Shown here: positions 52,722 through 64,000 of the stretch, piece after piece
How the letters are laid out: each line of letters opens with the position of its first letter
Position numbering within the stretch: position 1 is the stretch's first letter
Assembly: GCA_018127085.1 (NCBI GenBank)
Contig: CM030723.1
Coordinates: forward strand, 5,685-69,684
Direction of reading: 5' to 3'
DNA length: 64,000 nt
Source of the DNA: Pneumocystis sp. 'macacae'
Taxonomy: Eukaryota > Ascomycota > Pneumocystomycetes > Pneumocystales > Pneumocystaceae
Translations under genes and position numbers: made by a program
Notes under the pieces: generated by a model
What the model saw: only the letters and a program-made list of their open reading frames with translations
Told to the model about the DNA's origin: nothing
The model's database searches: none

Positions 52722-55150
52722 TCATTTAAATTTATTGGGATATTTATCGTTTTTGAAAAAAATATTTGGATGTGTACACGTTCCTAAAGCACGTACCATG
52801 TGTGTATCACAATAGGTCAATCCAATACTAAAACTAGCATTTACCCAGCCAAATCCTTCTCTAGCTACACCTTTAATATCAACTCCTTGATTACCATATT
52901 CCGCATTAACTCTATGAGGATCTACTTCATTGGTAATATTATATTTTTCAACAACTACTCCATTAAAATCAACAAATGATTTAGTGACAGTGTAAAGCCA
53001 ACGATAAATTAACCTTTTTGCTTCATTCTCATATCCATACCTCATTAACCCTTTCCATGCAAGTATTTGTTGAGGTGCCCATCTAAAAATATTAGATAGA
53101 AAGATTGTGAATTACTTTATACCCATATGGATAATCCCATTGACGGTTTGCTTTTTTTGAATTGATACGTTCTTTTGATTGTTTTGTACCTGCAACTAAC
53201 CCTCCTAAACATTCAAATTTTTCAAAATTTTTTTCAATTAAAGCAGCTGCCTGTCTAGGACTAGCACAACCTGCCCATAAAGCCCAAAATGCGGTAGCAC
53301 TTTCATATGTACCTTGAAACTTATTTACAGTCTCATAATCAAAATAAAGACCTTTTTCTTCATTCCATAAATATTTATCAATTGCAGCACGTCTTTTTAT
53401 AGCACGTCTCACCCACATAGCGCTTGATTCAATACTTCCATCTGGCATAATAAATTTATCGTTAAAGTATTTTTTTATAACATCAGCAATATCTGTCTCA
53501 TACTTATATAAAAGAGAATTTAGATCAATAGTAGCCAAATTAGCACAATTTTTTTCTAGTCTAGATGATGTGTCATGACCACTTTCACGTACTGCTCTAT
53601 CATGTAAAAAATATTCATCTAATTCTGGTTCACGAATTTTTTGATAATTATATGCATGCTGAAATTCCTCAAACGTCATATTATATTTTTCTATATAAGG
53701 CTCTAAAATGTACATAAAGTGAGTTGCTTCAGTCTCCGGAGGAATTCCTAAACCAGTAGGTCTATATCTTGAAAGACCCGTTATAGGATCAATTCTTGGA
53801 GCCGAAGTCCAAACAGTATAATATTCTTTAATAGCTGACTGAAATGCACTTTTAAGAAAATCTAATGATTCTGGTTTATGTTTTATTTTATCATACACGT
53901 TTAATGCCATATCTGTAAGAAACGGTGGTTGCGATCGACAAAGATAATAAGTTCTATTTGCATTTAAAATCATACCATAATGCTATATTATGTTAATCTA
54001 AATTTTTAAAATAAAATAAACGTAATCTAACATTAATTTCAAAAGACAAATTTTCGACCATTCCTTTTGCAATATCAACTTTACCATCAACAAGAAGTCC
54101 CAACGCCTCAAAATAAGAATCCCATCCTAAAGCATATATAAATTTAAAATAATAAAGTTCTGTTTACATACCATACATTTCATTAAACCGTCCCCCTGGT
54201 ACTACAAATGGAACCCCTCTTAAATCTTCTACACCATTATTATTAGTATATTTTTCCATAGCTAAAGCCAAAAGACCAGGTTTTTCATTAATATCTCTAA
54301 CCCACTCTTCTGTAATAGTTGGAGGCAAATATTCTACTATTAATCCAATATGTGGCTTCATTTTGGCAACAGAAACATAGTATTCATAAATCTCTTTCTC
54401 TGTATGAGGAACATATATCCGTGGAGCATTATGTCCACTTTTCGTATCTGCACAAACAATTTCTAACATACTAGAGTCAATTCTACGAGTTAAATCATCC
54501 CAAAAAGCTTCGCGAATAAGTCTTGACAGACGAGATACAGGATTTTCATTCAATCTTCTTTCGTCCAACAATACATAAGATCGGCCATAATCTTTTGCTA
54601 AAGTAAGTTCTTGAAGCAAATTTGAAAGCATATATGTTCCCCGAATATCAAAATGATTAATTCCTGTAGAATTCACAGTCCCAAGAGTTAAAACTTTTGG
54701 TCCTGAATCCTCTATAGTTATCTGCATATTTCCATCAGTATCTAATTTGATCAGTATAAATATTATAAATATTTTATAAATGTTACCTTCATTTCTTAAT
54801 AAAACTTCCATTGTGTTTTCAACATCTACAAGAAATCTTCTAGGGACAGTATGATTCTCGTCTATAATATGTTGGTTTTGCTTTAGTTAGCAAAGAAGCC
54901 TGTAAACAAACCATGAGATGCTCGTCGTCGAATTAAATGATTATTAGTTGATGGTAATATATTTAGATATGTTTGAGCCTAAAATATCATTAATACCATT
55001 TTATTCTTTCAAATTGAAAAATACCGTAGAAAGTGTTCTATTTCTTCTGATAGCAGCTTTTACTGTTTCATCTGTTTCTTGTGTATAATAAGTATATGCA
55101 GGCAAAAAAGGATTGGTGCTTTCTAACGGATCATCCCTGCTATTTCCCAT
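52722..55150 (-). CDS. NTH1: Neutral trehalase (glycoside hydrolase family 37)
   Basis: Cytosolic hydrolase of trehalose to two glucose units. The start [15 protein letters not shown] is at 55150. An early exon contains IRRRASHGL, a cAMP-dependent kinase type site as in other neutral trehalases. The calcium-binding loop [12 protein letters not shown] spans a splice junction near 54780. Trehalase signature 1, [15 protein letters not shown], and signature 2, QWDYPYGWAPQQ, are both completed by splicing (junctions near 54168 and 53112). Catalytic-region text includes [30 protein letters not shown] and GFGWVNASF. At least six introns of about 40-60 bases. The RRAS site and Ca2+ loop indicate the phosphorylation-activated neutral form, not the acid secreted enzyme. 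Confidence 0.92.
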
Positions 55151-55508
55151 AAAAGCTTTGATGTTTTATGAATATAAAGCGTCTATTAATATCCTATTAA
55201 TATATTCTTTATGTATAATTGTATAATCACTTTTTAATAAGATCCGTTATTTTAGATAATACATAAAAATGATAAAAAAAAACAAAATATATAAATAAAT
55301 GAAGAATCTATATAAAAAACACATATGTTTTAAAAAATCTTTTGAATGGAATTTTTAATTTAATATTTGAAAGATAAATGGAAAAATAAAAACAGATAAA
55401 AAATGGAAATAAATGAAAAATTATTATAGAGTTTGAAGGATGTAAATAGATATGATTTTATGATTTTGTATCATAATTTATTGTAACAGGACCCTATTTG
55501 TAAAGTTA
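55151..55508. other. Spacer upstream of trehalase
   Basis: AT-rich promoter region of the trehalase gene plus the 3' flank of DTD1, which is transcribed in the same direction. Nothing specific is recognised, and no stress-response element (AGGGG/CCCCT) is seen. Confidence 0.5.
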
Positions 55509-56266
55509 TTAACTATTTTTGTGTGTGAATCTTACATCATTTATTAGTTGAACTTCCATCATAGCGCCAAAAATTCCATCTTTGATTTTATCATCACCTA
55601 AACCTTGTCGTAATTTTTCTAATATGCGTATGTACAATTCCTTGGCTTCTTCAGCTAGATGATTATTTAGGAAACTTTTAATAAATAATTTATAAAATAA
55701 CACTATACTTTTTGCTGCCATATGAAAATCAGGTTTAAATTTTTTTAGTTTAGCTTGTAATGTAAATTGAGACACTGAAAAAATATTAGTACTATACATA
55801 ATTGTTAAAAAAGACACTTGCCGCATAAAATTTCTCCCCCAATGTCTTTAATATTTTTGCTCCATTTTTTCCTATTTTTAAATGAATTATCTAAAAAAAG
55901 AATAATTTATGCAAAATACAATTCACCATCTTTAATATCATTAAATAATCGTAGCTTTAAAATTGTTTCAGTAAGATTTTCTACATCTCCAATGGTATCG
56001 TCTTCCTTTTTTAAAATCATTTATCTTGTATTAAAATTTAATATTTACATTTGCTTATACCAACAAATATAACTAAACTATATTAATCAGCTATTACAAA
56101 TTTGAGTCTTCTTGATGCACTAATAATAAAATACCCTTGAGATATAGATGAAATTTTTTGGTTATTTACTAATTATTATAAGTATTTATTTAGTATTTAT
56201 GAAGAAATTAAAAACAAAGTTACCTTTAACAGTTGCACTAATAACTCTTTGTATTACTGCATGCAT
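55509..56266 (-). CDS. DTD1: D-aminoacyl-tRNA deacylase
   Basis: Removes D-amino acids mischarged on tRNA. Six exons (56224-56266, 56135-56168, 56049-56077, 55920-56001, 55822-55871, 55509-55774) join to 167 residues. Motifs in order: MHAVIQRVISATVKV, SSISQGLVIFVGIS, LTETILKLRLFNDI, KDIGGEIL, VSQFTLQAKLKKFKPDFHMA (the SQFTL active-site motif), and GAMMEVQLINDV (the Gly-x-x-Pro-like substrate loop reads NDVRFTH rather than NDGPVT). Intron 5 begins GCAAGT and ends TTTTCAG. The C-terminal part has a somewhat longer insert (SFLNNHLAEEAKELY) than bacterial homologues. Confidence 0.88.
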
Positions 56267-56915
56267 TTTATCTCTTTTTAATTTTTATAACTATTTTTTA
56301 TTATAAAACTTAGTTGTATAATAAATTTTAAATAATATATATTTTAATATTTGCGACTTTAAAAAATCTAAAAAATATAAACATTTACTAAAATCATTTG
56401 ATTACTCTCTTATTCTTAATAATATCATAAAAATATATAGATTTCCAATGCATTAAATTTTGGTTCTTATAAGGCAAGTTAAAACAGAATTTAAAATTAT
56501 TTTATAAGAAAAATGATAAAAATTGATTCAGCTATATCTTATAAATAATAATTGTCTTTGTTTTCTTGTATTTTTAAAATATTTTGAAACTTTAATTCTA
56601 TAAAAATATTAATTAATTCGTATTAAGATTAAAAAAAGCTTCAATTAGTAAGTTCTTTTATAGTATTTAGCTTTTATAACTAATATAAGAATTTTATATA
56701 TAAATATTTATTATTTATATAAAAATAGACTATTTGAAGAGAGTCTCTTATCTATTAGTTTTTATGTTTTTAATTTTGAACGTTTATCGAAATATTAACT
56801 TATTCATTTAATGAAATATTTTAAAAATTAATTACAGGAAAATAGCGCATATACATTCTAATATTTTCTATAGAATAAGAATTTATAATAAGAATATTAA
56901 ATTATATCTTTTAGA
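56267..56915. other. AT-rich divergent spacer
   Basis: About 650 bases between the DTD1 start and the next gene's start, presumably holding two promoters. No RNA gene or conserved element is recognised. Confidence 0.5.
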
Positions 56916-57886
56916 ATGAAAAAAAAAACTAAAAAAATATTGGAGTCGAAATCAGATAGTATGTTAAAACAAATAATATCTAAGTAAAATTAAGTAAAAA
57001 AATTAGGTAATATTTCGAAGATTTTAGAAAAGTCTTCAAGAAGGACAGATAATTATGTAAATGAGTCAAAAATGCATGTATTAGAAACACCAAAATCTTT
57101 ATGTTCATATGAAACAAAAAAAAAATTTTCATTTTTTGCACGTATTTATCATAGTAAGAAAACAGGAAAATCATCTGAACCTCATATTTTGAAAGAGAAT
57201 CTTCCAAATACATATGTTTCAGAAATCAATGCGAATGCAACTACTATTTGTTATCCAGCATCAACAATTTCATTTTCTCCACGAATTTATAATAATATTC
57301 AACATGTATCACCTAATAATTCTATTTTTGAAAAATCACATATTTTTGAACGTTCAGTTGATTACTCATCTTTAACTTTTTCTTCTCCATCAACATCTAT
57401 TTCGATTACACCGTCTGTTTATAAAATATGTTCAGCTGATTCTACTCATCAACAGAGAGTAGGTATTGAATTTTTTTATTATTTTTTTTTTTTCCTTATT
57501 TTTTTATAGTCGATAATCATGTACCTACTGTATTAGACGCAAGTATGGAGATTTTGAATGATTCTACTAATATGGATGACATTGAAATTGTTAGTATTAA
57601 GCGCTTTTGCTTGCCAACTCATTCTTTTGATCCTTTTCAGCTAAAAGATTCGCGGACATCATACACATCTTCTTTATATACCAGAGAAACTTCACTTAGT
57701 TTTGTTTCTTATGCTGATCTTGTTAATGTTGATCATTATGAAACATCTCCTGTTTTGACAGTTACTAACGGTTCAAAATTGGTATCATTACGTTCAGACC
57801 CTGAACATATTTCTTTAGAACAAACTTTATTAGGGGAAGAAGTCAAACGTTTACTTTTTAGTTCAGAACGTATTTCTAGTGGATAA
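56916..57886 (+). CDS. Unknown Ser/Thr-rich protein
   Basis: Three exons (56916-56958, 57007-57462, 57510-57886; introns 48 and 47 bases with GTATGT and GTATTG donors) join to 291 residues. The N terminus is Lys-rich (MKKKTKKILESKSD). The rest is low complexity in Ser/Thr, with isolated motifs KKKFSFFARIYHSKK, IVSIKRFCLPTHSF and SLSFVSYADLVNVDHYETSP. A SFVSYADL-type motif occurs in uncharacterised fungal regulatory proteins, but I cannot name the family. No membrane segment or catalytic motif is visible. A cytoplasmic or nuclear scaffold or regulator is plausible. Confidence 0.7.
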
Positions 57887-58328
57887 TTTAATCTTTTGCA
57901 TCTATTTTGAGTTATTAACTTGATCTTTATGATAAAAAACAATTGAATAATTGATATTTATTACTTTCTTTATATATTGTTTTTGTTGAATATAAATTAA
58001 TGTTTTAGTCATGATATTATCAATAATACTATATTTTTATAAATTAAATATTTTAAACTTATGTATATTAGAATGAAAGTTTTACTTTGAAGTTTTTGGA
58101 TTTTAATTATTTTGGTTTTAATCTGTATTTTTATTTTTCATAATATTTTTTGTATTATTAATAATTCTAAATGGTTTGATATATTTTGTTTTTTTGTATT
58201 TTAATTATTATATTTAGTATTGTAATTTTAAGATGTTTATAGTTTAAAATAATTTTTATAATTTATAATTTAAATAATTAAAATGATTAAAAAATCAAAT
58301 ATTAAAAAAAGTTTTTCATTTAAAAAAT
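57887..58328. other. AT-rich intergenic DNA
   Basis: About 440 bases between two plus-strand genes; A/T-rich with no recognisable gene. Presumably the promoter of RFT1. Confidence 0.5.
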
Positions 58329-59992
58329 ATGTATAAGGAAGTATCTCAATATCCTATTAGAGATTTCTTAACTATTTCCATAACTAATGCATCATATCTT
58401 ATTAGTTTACAGTTTTTTTCTAAATTGATTACGTTTATTTTGAATCAAATGATTTTAAGATATACTATTCCTGAAATTTTTGGATTCTCAATGGTCCAAG
58501 TAGAACTATTAACTTCTATTGTTCTTTTTTTGTCTCGAGATGGGTTTAGAGTCGCTTTACAACGTTATGATATTCTTAAAAAAACTAAGGCGAAAATTAC
58601 AAATAATAAACAAGCGTTAATCTATGATAATTCAGAAAATGGTATAATCCAGAGATTAGTTAACTTGGTTTATATTCCAATTCTTATTAGTATTATACTT
58701 TCTATCTTGGTTTTTCTTTTTTATATACAAATTGCTAATAATTCTATAAAAAAGCAACCTATTTTTAAAGAAACTATTTTTTTATATGTTTTTTCTATTA
58801 TTATAGAAATTTTTATCGAACCTTTGTTCATTCAGATACAACATCACTTTTTGTATAAAATTAGAGCTATTTCTGAAGCTTTTGCAGTACTTCTGAAATG
58901 CTGTATAACATTTTTATTAACTTATTGGTTTAATTTAAGTGGAAATATTAGAAAATATGGAGCTCTTCCATTTGCTTTTGGGCAATTAGGATATAGTATA
59001 GCATTATTTTTAAGTTATTTTATTTTATTATCAGGAAGTTTACAGGATAGGTTATGTTTTTTTCCAAGAAAAATATATTCTTTGTCTAATAAAAGGTTTG
59101 TCTCACAAAATTAATATTTTTCTCTAATAATTTTATTAGCTTATATTTTTTTCATCAACCTACTTTAATATTAGCAATAACAATGACTGTTCAATCATTA
59201 TTTAAATATATTTTGGCAAAAGGAGATCAATTTCTTATAATATGGTTTATGACAGATTTTGAACAGGGGATTTATGCATTAGTTGTAAATTATGGTTTTA
59301 AATTTTTATTTTTTAAATTATTTTTGATATTTTTAGGATCCCTTATTGCAAGATTATTATTTAATCCGATTGAAGAATTATTAAGAAATATTTTTTCAAA
59401 ACTTTGTTTGAAAGAAAATAAGGATAAACATTTGTTGGCTCGAAATATTTTATTTATTATTATAAAAATATATATAATTTTGGGGATATTTATTGTAATT
59501 TTTGGGCCATTATATTGCTCAGCTTTTATAAGGATTATAGCAGGTCCAAAATGGAGTGAAACATATGCACCTTCAGTTTTAAAATTATATCTTTTTTATA
59601 TTCCTATTATGGCTATAAATGGAATAACAGAAGCATTTGTACAGGCTGTTGCCACACCTAATGACATTAAAAAACAAAGTTATTGGATGTTTTTTTTTTC
59701 TGGATTATTTATGTTTATGGGATGTTTTTTTTTAGGTTATCTTAAACTAGGAATAAATGGCATAGTTTTTATTAATATTATTAATCTCAGTGTAAGAGCG
59801 ATATGGTCTCTTATTTATATCCGTAATTATTTTGGAAATTTAGTAATTGAATTATTTTTTCCTTCAAAAATGTTTTCTTTTTTTGTTATTTTTATTAGTT
59901 GTTTTATGCGATTCAAGATACAATCTGTTGCTACAATATCTGATATATTAATTGGAATCATGATGGCTGGCTTTTTATTTTGCATATGGTAA
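58329..59992 (+). CDS. RFT1: RFT1, ER protein required for Man5GlcNAc2-PP-dolichol translocation
   Basis: Polytopic ER membrane protein of N-glycan assembly. Exons 58329-59095, 59140-59294 and 59337-59992; introns are 44 and 42 bases, and the second is a multiple of three and so would read through. Motifs: SLQFFSKLITFILNQMILR near the N terminus, RDGFRVALQR (family signature), EIFIEPLFIQIQHHFLYKIR, YFFHQPTLILAIT across intron 1, KYILAKGDQFLIIW, and NYGSLIARLLFNPIEELL across intron 2. About 525 residues, normal for the family. Present although Pneumocystis makes simplified N-glycans; together with GPI18 it supports surface glycoprotein biosynthesis. Confidence 0.88.
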
Positions 59993-60692
59993 AAATTATA
60001 TTTTAATTTAATATATATTAAGATTAAAATAGTATATTTAAAGAATGGAGTACATTAAAAATATTATATACTGAGATATCATTCTTAAAAGTATAGTTTT
60101 GAAGATATTAGCTTTTTATATAACTAAATGAACATAATGAAATATTAATAAAATCAGTATATAAAAAAATTATATATTGTAAATAATTAATAAAATGTTA
60201 TTATAATATCTATATTGAATATCGAGGATATATTTAAACTTTTAAAAAATATATATATTTGATAGTTTTATATTATATTGTTTTCTAAAATAAAAATTTA
60301 TTTTTAAATTTTAAATAAATTATTTTTAATTTAGAAAAAATTGAAAAAAGCATTATTAATAAATAGTAATAATTGTTAATAGGGAATATAAATTTAATCT
60401 AAAATATGCATAATTCATAATAATTTTTATATATTCTTCATTTATTTTTTTTAAGAATTAATACTTGCAAAAATTATGAAAGTTGATCGTAAATCAATGT
60501 ATATTTTATAAAATAATTTTAAAATTTTAATTTTTACTTTATATAATAATTAAAAATATATTGAAAATAAAGATATATTATCTATTTTAGAAATATTATA
60601 TAAACTTATAAATATATATATATTATTTTTTATTTAACTTTTTATTATAAATTTAGATGTCTAAATGATATATTTTAAAATTGTTTCATTGA
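59993..60692. other. AT-rich intergenic DNA
   Basis: 700 bases of A/T-run sequence after RFT1. No gene is recognised. Confidence 0.55.
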
Positions 60693-60992
60693 ATGATAGA
60701 TAAAAAAATATATGATGAGTTTAGTCCTATTACTAATAAGGCTTATTTTTCTTCTTTAAATGTTATAAGAATTGCTCATGAAATTATAAAAGATTTAATT
60801 TCATCTTCGAGTATTTATGGTGACATTTGTAACATTTCTATTTTAATTGATCATGTTCATATTAATCAAGATAGAAATCTTAGCATCTTTAACTTAAGTT
60901 ATACTAATTTTAGTTTAAATTTTGAAAAATTTTTAGATAATAACTTTCAAATTCATATTTCAAAATGTATAAAAGGTTCTTTAATATCTTAA
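60693..60992 (+). CDS. Small orphan ORF, 99 residues
   Basis: An uninterrupted frame starting MIDKKIYDEFSPITNKAYFS. Composition is balanced rather than A/T-run noise, with an amphipathic region (VIRIAHEIIKDLISSSS) and ILIDHVHINQDRNLSIFNLS. I do not recognise the family. It could be a small conserved subunit, an exon of a larger gene whose other exons I missed, or chance, since it lies alone in AT-rich DNA. Confidence 0.45.
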   Translation: MIDKKIYDEFSPITNKAYFSSLNVIRIAHEIIKDLISSSSIYGDICNISILIDHVHINQDRNLSIFNLSYTNFSLNFEKFLDNNFQIHISKCIKGSLIS

Positions 60993-61611
60993 AATGAATT
61001 TTTACAAGGTTCTGATATATTGGAAAAGAAGAAATATTTTTTCTTGAGATTTAGACAATTTTTTTAGCTATTATAAGAATATTATTACCTTTGTATATTT
61101 TTTATTATTATATTTTATTTTTGAAATACAAGATTATATGAATTAATATTTTAAATTATTTTGAGAATATTATATAATTTATTATATAGTACATATAAAA
61201 TCTTAAAAGAATAAAATAATGATCATAAATAAAAGTTATTTTTGTTATTTATATTTTGAAATGGTAAGTTTTAATACAAATATAATAATGATAAAATTAT
61301 ATAATGTTATAATAGAAAATGTTCTAAATGAAAAACACAAGAACATTGATATATAATGTATATAATTGGAACATACATTTTTATATTTTTTAGATGTTAT
61401 ATATATAAATTATATATTTATTTCTCGAAATTAGATATTATTGAATGATTCCCTATAAATATTTTTATATAAATAGATGTTTTATGTTATAGAATCTTAT
61501 ATAGATGTTATAGATGTACGATTAACTAGCTTTTACAAGTACATGTTTAAGTATGGTTTTATTTTTTAGTTTGAATATTTTAAGCTCCGAACATTTTCGT
61601 TAGTATAAAAA
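60993..61611. other. AT-rich intergenic DNA
   Basis: Nothing recognisable apart from a TATAAAA box at 61604-61610, just ahead of the possible RNA gene. Confidence 0.5.
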
Positions 61612-61822
61612 GGTCGAGAAATCTTTAGAGAAAATTTAACGACCGTAAGATGCCTTTAAATAATATATTTTAATTGGATTTGCTAATGATGCTTTAGAAC
61701 TCTACAGGATCATGTAAATAGTATGTATCTAGTTTAGAGTTTCCAATCGTGCCATAAAGCTTAACGTGGATGATGAACTGTAGTACCTCTGCTTTTTATC
61801 TGGAGGATTGGTTTCTTTTTTT
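61612..61822 (+). ncRNA. Possible structured non-coding RNA
   Basis: This stretch of about 210 bases is less AT-biased than its flanks. It starts after TATAAAA (61604-61610) and ends in a run of seven T (61816-61822), as a Pol III transcript might. Two stems can be drawn: GGTCG (61612-61616) with CGACC (61640-61644), and AACTCTA (61698-61704) with TAGAGTT (61735-61741). The loop of the second begins ACAGGATCATG, recalling the AGGATCAT box of U3 snoRNA, and ATGATGA (61770-61776) resembles a C box. No D box, H/ACA or spliceosomal signature was found, and length is short for U3. Family unassigned. Confidence 0.3.
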
Positions 61823-62046
61823 AAATTTTATTTTTTTTTAAAATAGGAAGAAAAAAGAGATCTCGATGAGTTCTGGCTTTTTCGATTATATTATCGTTAA
61901 AGCAAGCAGTTGGTACATTCTGACACGTTTTTGCTTATTTTAATTTTATAAGCGGGGATTTATGTTATTGCATTTTTAATTAGTAGGAATGTATAATTAA
62001 TATATACTGTTTAAATATTATACAAAGTATTTAAATATATGGAATT

Positions 62047-64000
62047 TTAGTCTTCATCTTCAAGATACATATATTGAAATTTGAAGTCCGGCTATATGGT
62101 AATTAGTAATGTGCCTATTAAAAGCGATACTACTTTTTTTCGTTGTACCCATGCACCCTGTTTTTATATTAGCTATTTCAATATTTTATTGAGTTTACCT
62201 CAAAGTCGAAATATCTATAAGTTCCTGATTCATATTCATCTGTAATTATTTTTGGTTCTTCGTGTCTTTGGAACCATGTAAGATATTTTTTATGAAATCT
62301 CCATGCTTGTCTTTTTAATTCTTTTGCTGCTAAATACCTTAAATACTGTAAGTATATCGTATTTGTTAAATAGCTATATTAAGGTAGTCTTACTGTTGAT
62401 ATGTTCCCTGTTGATAATAAAACACAAAAAATAGTGCATCGATATCAATTTTTTCAAATAATTCTGGAGAATCAAATATTGCAGGGGGTACTTGTGGATA
62501 ATATGACGGAACTGGATATGGTTCAGATGGAATATAATATTTCGGAGTTTCTGAAGTCACAAGTTCCGGTGCAGTAGTAAAAGATAATTCTAAAAGACGA
62601 TGTATAATAGATATTGGTGGAGGATTTAAGATTCTTTGTTTAACTGTTTTTAATGATGAAACCAAATCTTTAAGGCTTTGGGGGAGTCGTGACAAATCTA
62701 ATGAATTTGGAGAATATGTTTGAGATTCAATAGATGGTTTTTTTATTGGTGGTGTATCGTGAGCTAGTTCTTGTGATAATGTTTCTAAAGAGCTATCAGT
62801 ATTTTCTAATGGTTCTAATACATGTTTCTCTTGATATTCATCTGCAACTTCTTGAATATCTGAAGGCTTAATCAATTCATCCTGATGATTGGAAAATGAA
62901 GAGATCAAAGGAGATGTTTCTTGTGGTGGCGTTGAAGATGCTGTCCGTATTTTTGCACTTGATAATTGTAAAGGAAGTATTCCATTAGAATTTGGAGAAT
63001 TGGGTGCCGTAGATGAGTATTTTAAAGGCTCTATTTGTGTTTTAACCTGAGATGCTTTCACTACTCCATTTGTAGCTTGACATATGTTTGTATCTATTAA
63101 TGTAGGAGATTTAGATTTTGTTTTGGACGATGCCATTGCATTTAAAGATTCTGTTGATCTTGTTTTAGATGAAATTGTTGCATTTAGAGATTCTGTTGAT
63201 TTCGTTTTGTCCTATAGTTTATAAGTTATGTTTCTATATTTATTTAAATTTACATCTTTATCTTTTTGAGGAGATGTTTCGTCTGCTAAAGACTGTGTAT
63301 CCAAAGACGAATCTACTTCATTGTCTAGACCCCGTCCAAATATTTCTTCGTCCAAATTTAAGTTCTCATAAATATTTTCATCTTCTGTAAAATCTGCATC
63401 CTGATTTGATTCAACATAATATTTGATATCTTCTTGAACTTCAAATACCTAAAAATTAGAATATATTGTTTAGATTTCATATGCATACTTTTTCTGTTTG
63501 TATATTTCCATTTTCAAGGAGTCTTAAAATCAATTCGAGTTTATCTTGATGCCATTTATGTCGTTCTAATAAATGCTCAAGTTGTTCTAATCTTTCAGAC
63601 TTTATATAGTCTTTATTTTTTTTCTTCAAAGACCCTTGTAATATCTCAGATTCTGTTTCTAATTGCTCAATTTGTCTTTCTAATTCATCAACCATAGAGG
63701 ACAGCCAATGACTCATTTCTAATCTTTCTTTCTCCTTAGGATCTAATTTCGCAGCTGAAAGAAGACCTTCTTTACTAAAGGCTTTTGTCTTTATCTCTTT
63801 TTCACATGCTTTAAACCGTTCCATTTGCTAATATGTATTAGTTGGGTTTATAAAAATATAGCATAAAAACCATTTCTATGAGTTTTCGGTTCTCCTGAAG
63901 AGGCTTTTTATCTTTAATATCATTGCTTGCTACCCATGTTTTAATATGATCTCTCATTCTTTGAAGTTTTTTAATTTCTTTTTTTAAATCTCCCTCAAGT
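62047..64000 (-). CDS. NOT3: CCR4-NOT subunit NOT3/NOT5 (5' end beyond window)
   Basis: Subunit of the mRNA deadenylation complex. The minus-strand gene enters from the right edge: an N-terminal exon near 63890-64000 reads [17 protein letters not shown], a Not3 N-terminal signature. 63477-63824 reads [20 protein letters not shown], then coiled coil ([17 protein letters not shown]). A Ser/Pro/Thr-rich linker (62.6-63.4 kb) precedes the NOT box: [60 protein letters not shown], ending [13 protein letters not shown] at 62047. Several short introns, including two in the last 250 bases. The start codon is not in the window. Confidence 0.9.

Noticed and set aside
61698..61776. Calling the 61.6 kb element U3 snoRNA
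   Set aside because: Only the AGGATCAT-like loop and a C-like box match; the B and D boxes and the usual length are missing.

Overview
The window is nuclear DNA of a Pneumocystis species, most probably P. jirovecii. The evidence is an array of about 1,000-residue cysteine-rich major surface glycoprotein (MSG) genes, conserved junction elements (CRJE) reading VARAVKRR at the start of three of them, very AT-rich surroundings, short introns in nearly every housekeeping gene, and TTAGGG-type motifs. The genus call is firm; the species call rests on recognising the MSG sequence style and is less certain. The left end appears subtelomeric, because all MSG genes point left; the right half is ordinary chromosome.

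Layout. 1-5.1 kb is a pyrimidine-rich higher-order tandem repeat (about 0.73 kb period, six clean copies). 5.1-15.6 kb holds three intronless, relatively GC-rich MSG genes on the minus strand. Each begins at a CRJE with no in-frame ATG, as expected of silent donor copies that need recombination into an expression site. 16.7-19.9 kb is a fourth, AT-rich MSG gene with its own signal-peptide exon and intron. 20-33 kb is an AT-rich desert with at least three decayed MSG-family relics. 33.0-34.4 kb is a Glu-rich p55/p57-like surface antigen, followed by tRNA-Pro(AGG).

From 35.9 kb on the genes are core eukaryotic ones: SPF27 (splicing), GPI18 (GPI anchor synthesis), IPK1, a TEN1-like OB-fold protein, FHL1, GET3, tRNA-Tyr, UTP15, a small membrane protein, CDT1, the proteasome subunit SCL1, GCP3/Alp6, neutral trehalase, DTD1, an unknown protein, RFT1, an orphan ORF, a possible structured RNA, and NOT3 (cut by the right edge). 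Exon joins were made by hand. For SPF27, GPI18, TEN1, FHL1, GET3, UTP15, CDT1, DTD1, MSG4, the p55-like gene and the 56.9 kb gene the exon lengths sum to whole codons.

The most unusual parts are the 0.73 kb repeat array, the ATG-less CRJE donor cassettes with shared upstream TTACCCC elements, and a sharply bounded GC-rich island (about 42.15-45.35 kb, GET3/tRNA-Tyr/UTP15). That island carries interstitial telomere-like repeats, including one inside a 33-base intron. It sits in an otherwise AT-rich arm and may mark an old chromosome end or fusion.
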